In this document: one piece after another, positions 63,836 to 64,000 of the stretch
How positions within the stretch are numbered: the first letter of the stretch is position 1
Layout: the number at the start of each line of letters is the position of its first letter
NCBI RefSeq assembly: GCF_030646155.1
Contig: NZ_JAUTDN010000001.1
Coordinates: 62,001-126,000, forward strand
DNA: 64,000 nucleotides
Direction of reading: 5' to 3'
Origin: Conexibacter sp. CPCC 205762
GTDB taxonomy: Bacteria; Actinomycetota; Thermoleophilia; Solirubrobacterales; Solirubrobacteraceae
Notes under the pieces: model-generated
What the model was told of the DNA's origin: nothing
Databases searched by the model: none
The model's input: only the letters and a program-made list of their open reading frames with translations
Position numbers and translations under genes: made by a program

Positions 63836-64000
63836 CTAGCGCGCCGGCTTCAGCGCGGTCGCGATCGCGGCGGAGATCTCGCGCAGGCGGGCGGGGTTGC
63901 CGTCGAACCGTCTCAGCGGGGTGCCGCGGCGGCCGATAGCGAGCGCCGGCGTGCCGCTGACGCCGAGCTGGCGGCTGCTGCGTCTCGCCAGCCGCAGCGG
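63836..64000 (-). CDS. DsbA-family thioredoxin-fold protein, C-terminal end (partial)
   Basis: Only the last 54 residues lie in the window; the gene continues beyond base 64000. The segment SRQLGVSGTPALAIGRRGTPLRRFDGN holds the conserved cis-Pro loop (GVSGTPAL) of DsbA/thioredoxin-like oxidoreductases, followed by a C-terminal helix (ARLREISAAIATALKPAR). The active-site CxxC lies outside the window. The stop is the complement of 63836-63838, 84 bases from the uvrA stop. Confidence 0.75.
   Translation of the reverse strand, partial: PLRLARRSSRQLGVSGTPALAIGRRGTPLRRFDGNPARLREISAAIATALKPAR

Overview
The window is one stretch of chromosome from a very GC-rich actinobacterium. Gene order, frequent GTG starts, actinobacterial-type SOS boxes and a marked use of the AGA arginine codon in an otherwise G/C-ending codon set suggest the Thermoleophilia (Solirubrobacterales, Conexibacter-like). 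That placement is inference; no rRNA gene is present. Nearly all of the sequence is housekeeping coding DNA with short gaps. I saw no tRNA, rRNA, CRISPR array, insertion sequence or prophage.

Layout: (1) 1-3.3 kb: end of leuS, a LOG-like protein, comEA-comEC. (2) 3.3-9.2 kb: two PH-domain membrane proteins (minus), holA, rpsT (minus), murJ. (3) 9.3-16.7 kb: a small ORF, lepA, a polysaccharide deacetylase, a glycine-rich secreted beta-helix protein, and an SDR plus two MaoC-type hydratase subunits. (4) 16.8-28.5 kb: a secreted Fn3-like protein (minus), hrcA-dnaJ-prmA, a GDSL esterase (minus), ndh-yqeY-phoH-ybeY-era, a glycosyltransferase (minus) and an RmlC-like cupin. (5) 28.5-38.9 kb: a lone chemoreceptor (minus), hisIE-trpE-trpG-trpD-trpC, an HtrA-like protease, trpF-trpB-trpA, a small membrane protein. 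(6) 38.9-49.6 kb: phosphofructokinase (minus), an orphan binding lipoprotein, a TIGR01777 epimerase and malic enzyme (minus), polA, an AI-2E-family permease, a fused AccD-AccA carboxyltransferase. (7) 49.7-52.0 kb: three small uncharacterised genes and a geranylgeranyl-reductase-like flavoprotein (minus). (8) 52.1-64 kb: rpsA-coaE-lytic transglycosylase, uvrB, mutY, a DivIVA-like protein, two hydrolases (minus), uvrA, and the end of a DsbA-like gene (minus).

The genes cover tryptophan and histidine biosynthesis, cell-wall precursor export, nucleotide excision and base excision repair (uvrA and uvrB each behind a perfect SOS box), heat-shock control, ribosome function, DNA uptake and fatty-acid metabolism. 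The strongest new signal is regulatory. At most operon heads a TANNNT-type -10 hexamer lies 6-10 nt upstream of the start codon, on both strands, usually with no Shine-Dalgarno sequence. This implies that leaderless or nearly leaderless transcription is the default here, and it fixes several start codons. Other items worth following are a shared symmetric -10 between rpsT and murJ, a 9-copy 7-bp tandem array between uvrB and mutY, a 10-bp phased repeat upstream of hisIE, a phosphofructokinase with His at the phosphoryl-donor-specifying position, a coaE with no standard start codon, and an uncharacterised membrane-protein/tryptophan-rich-peptide gene pair.
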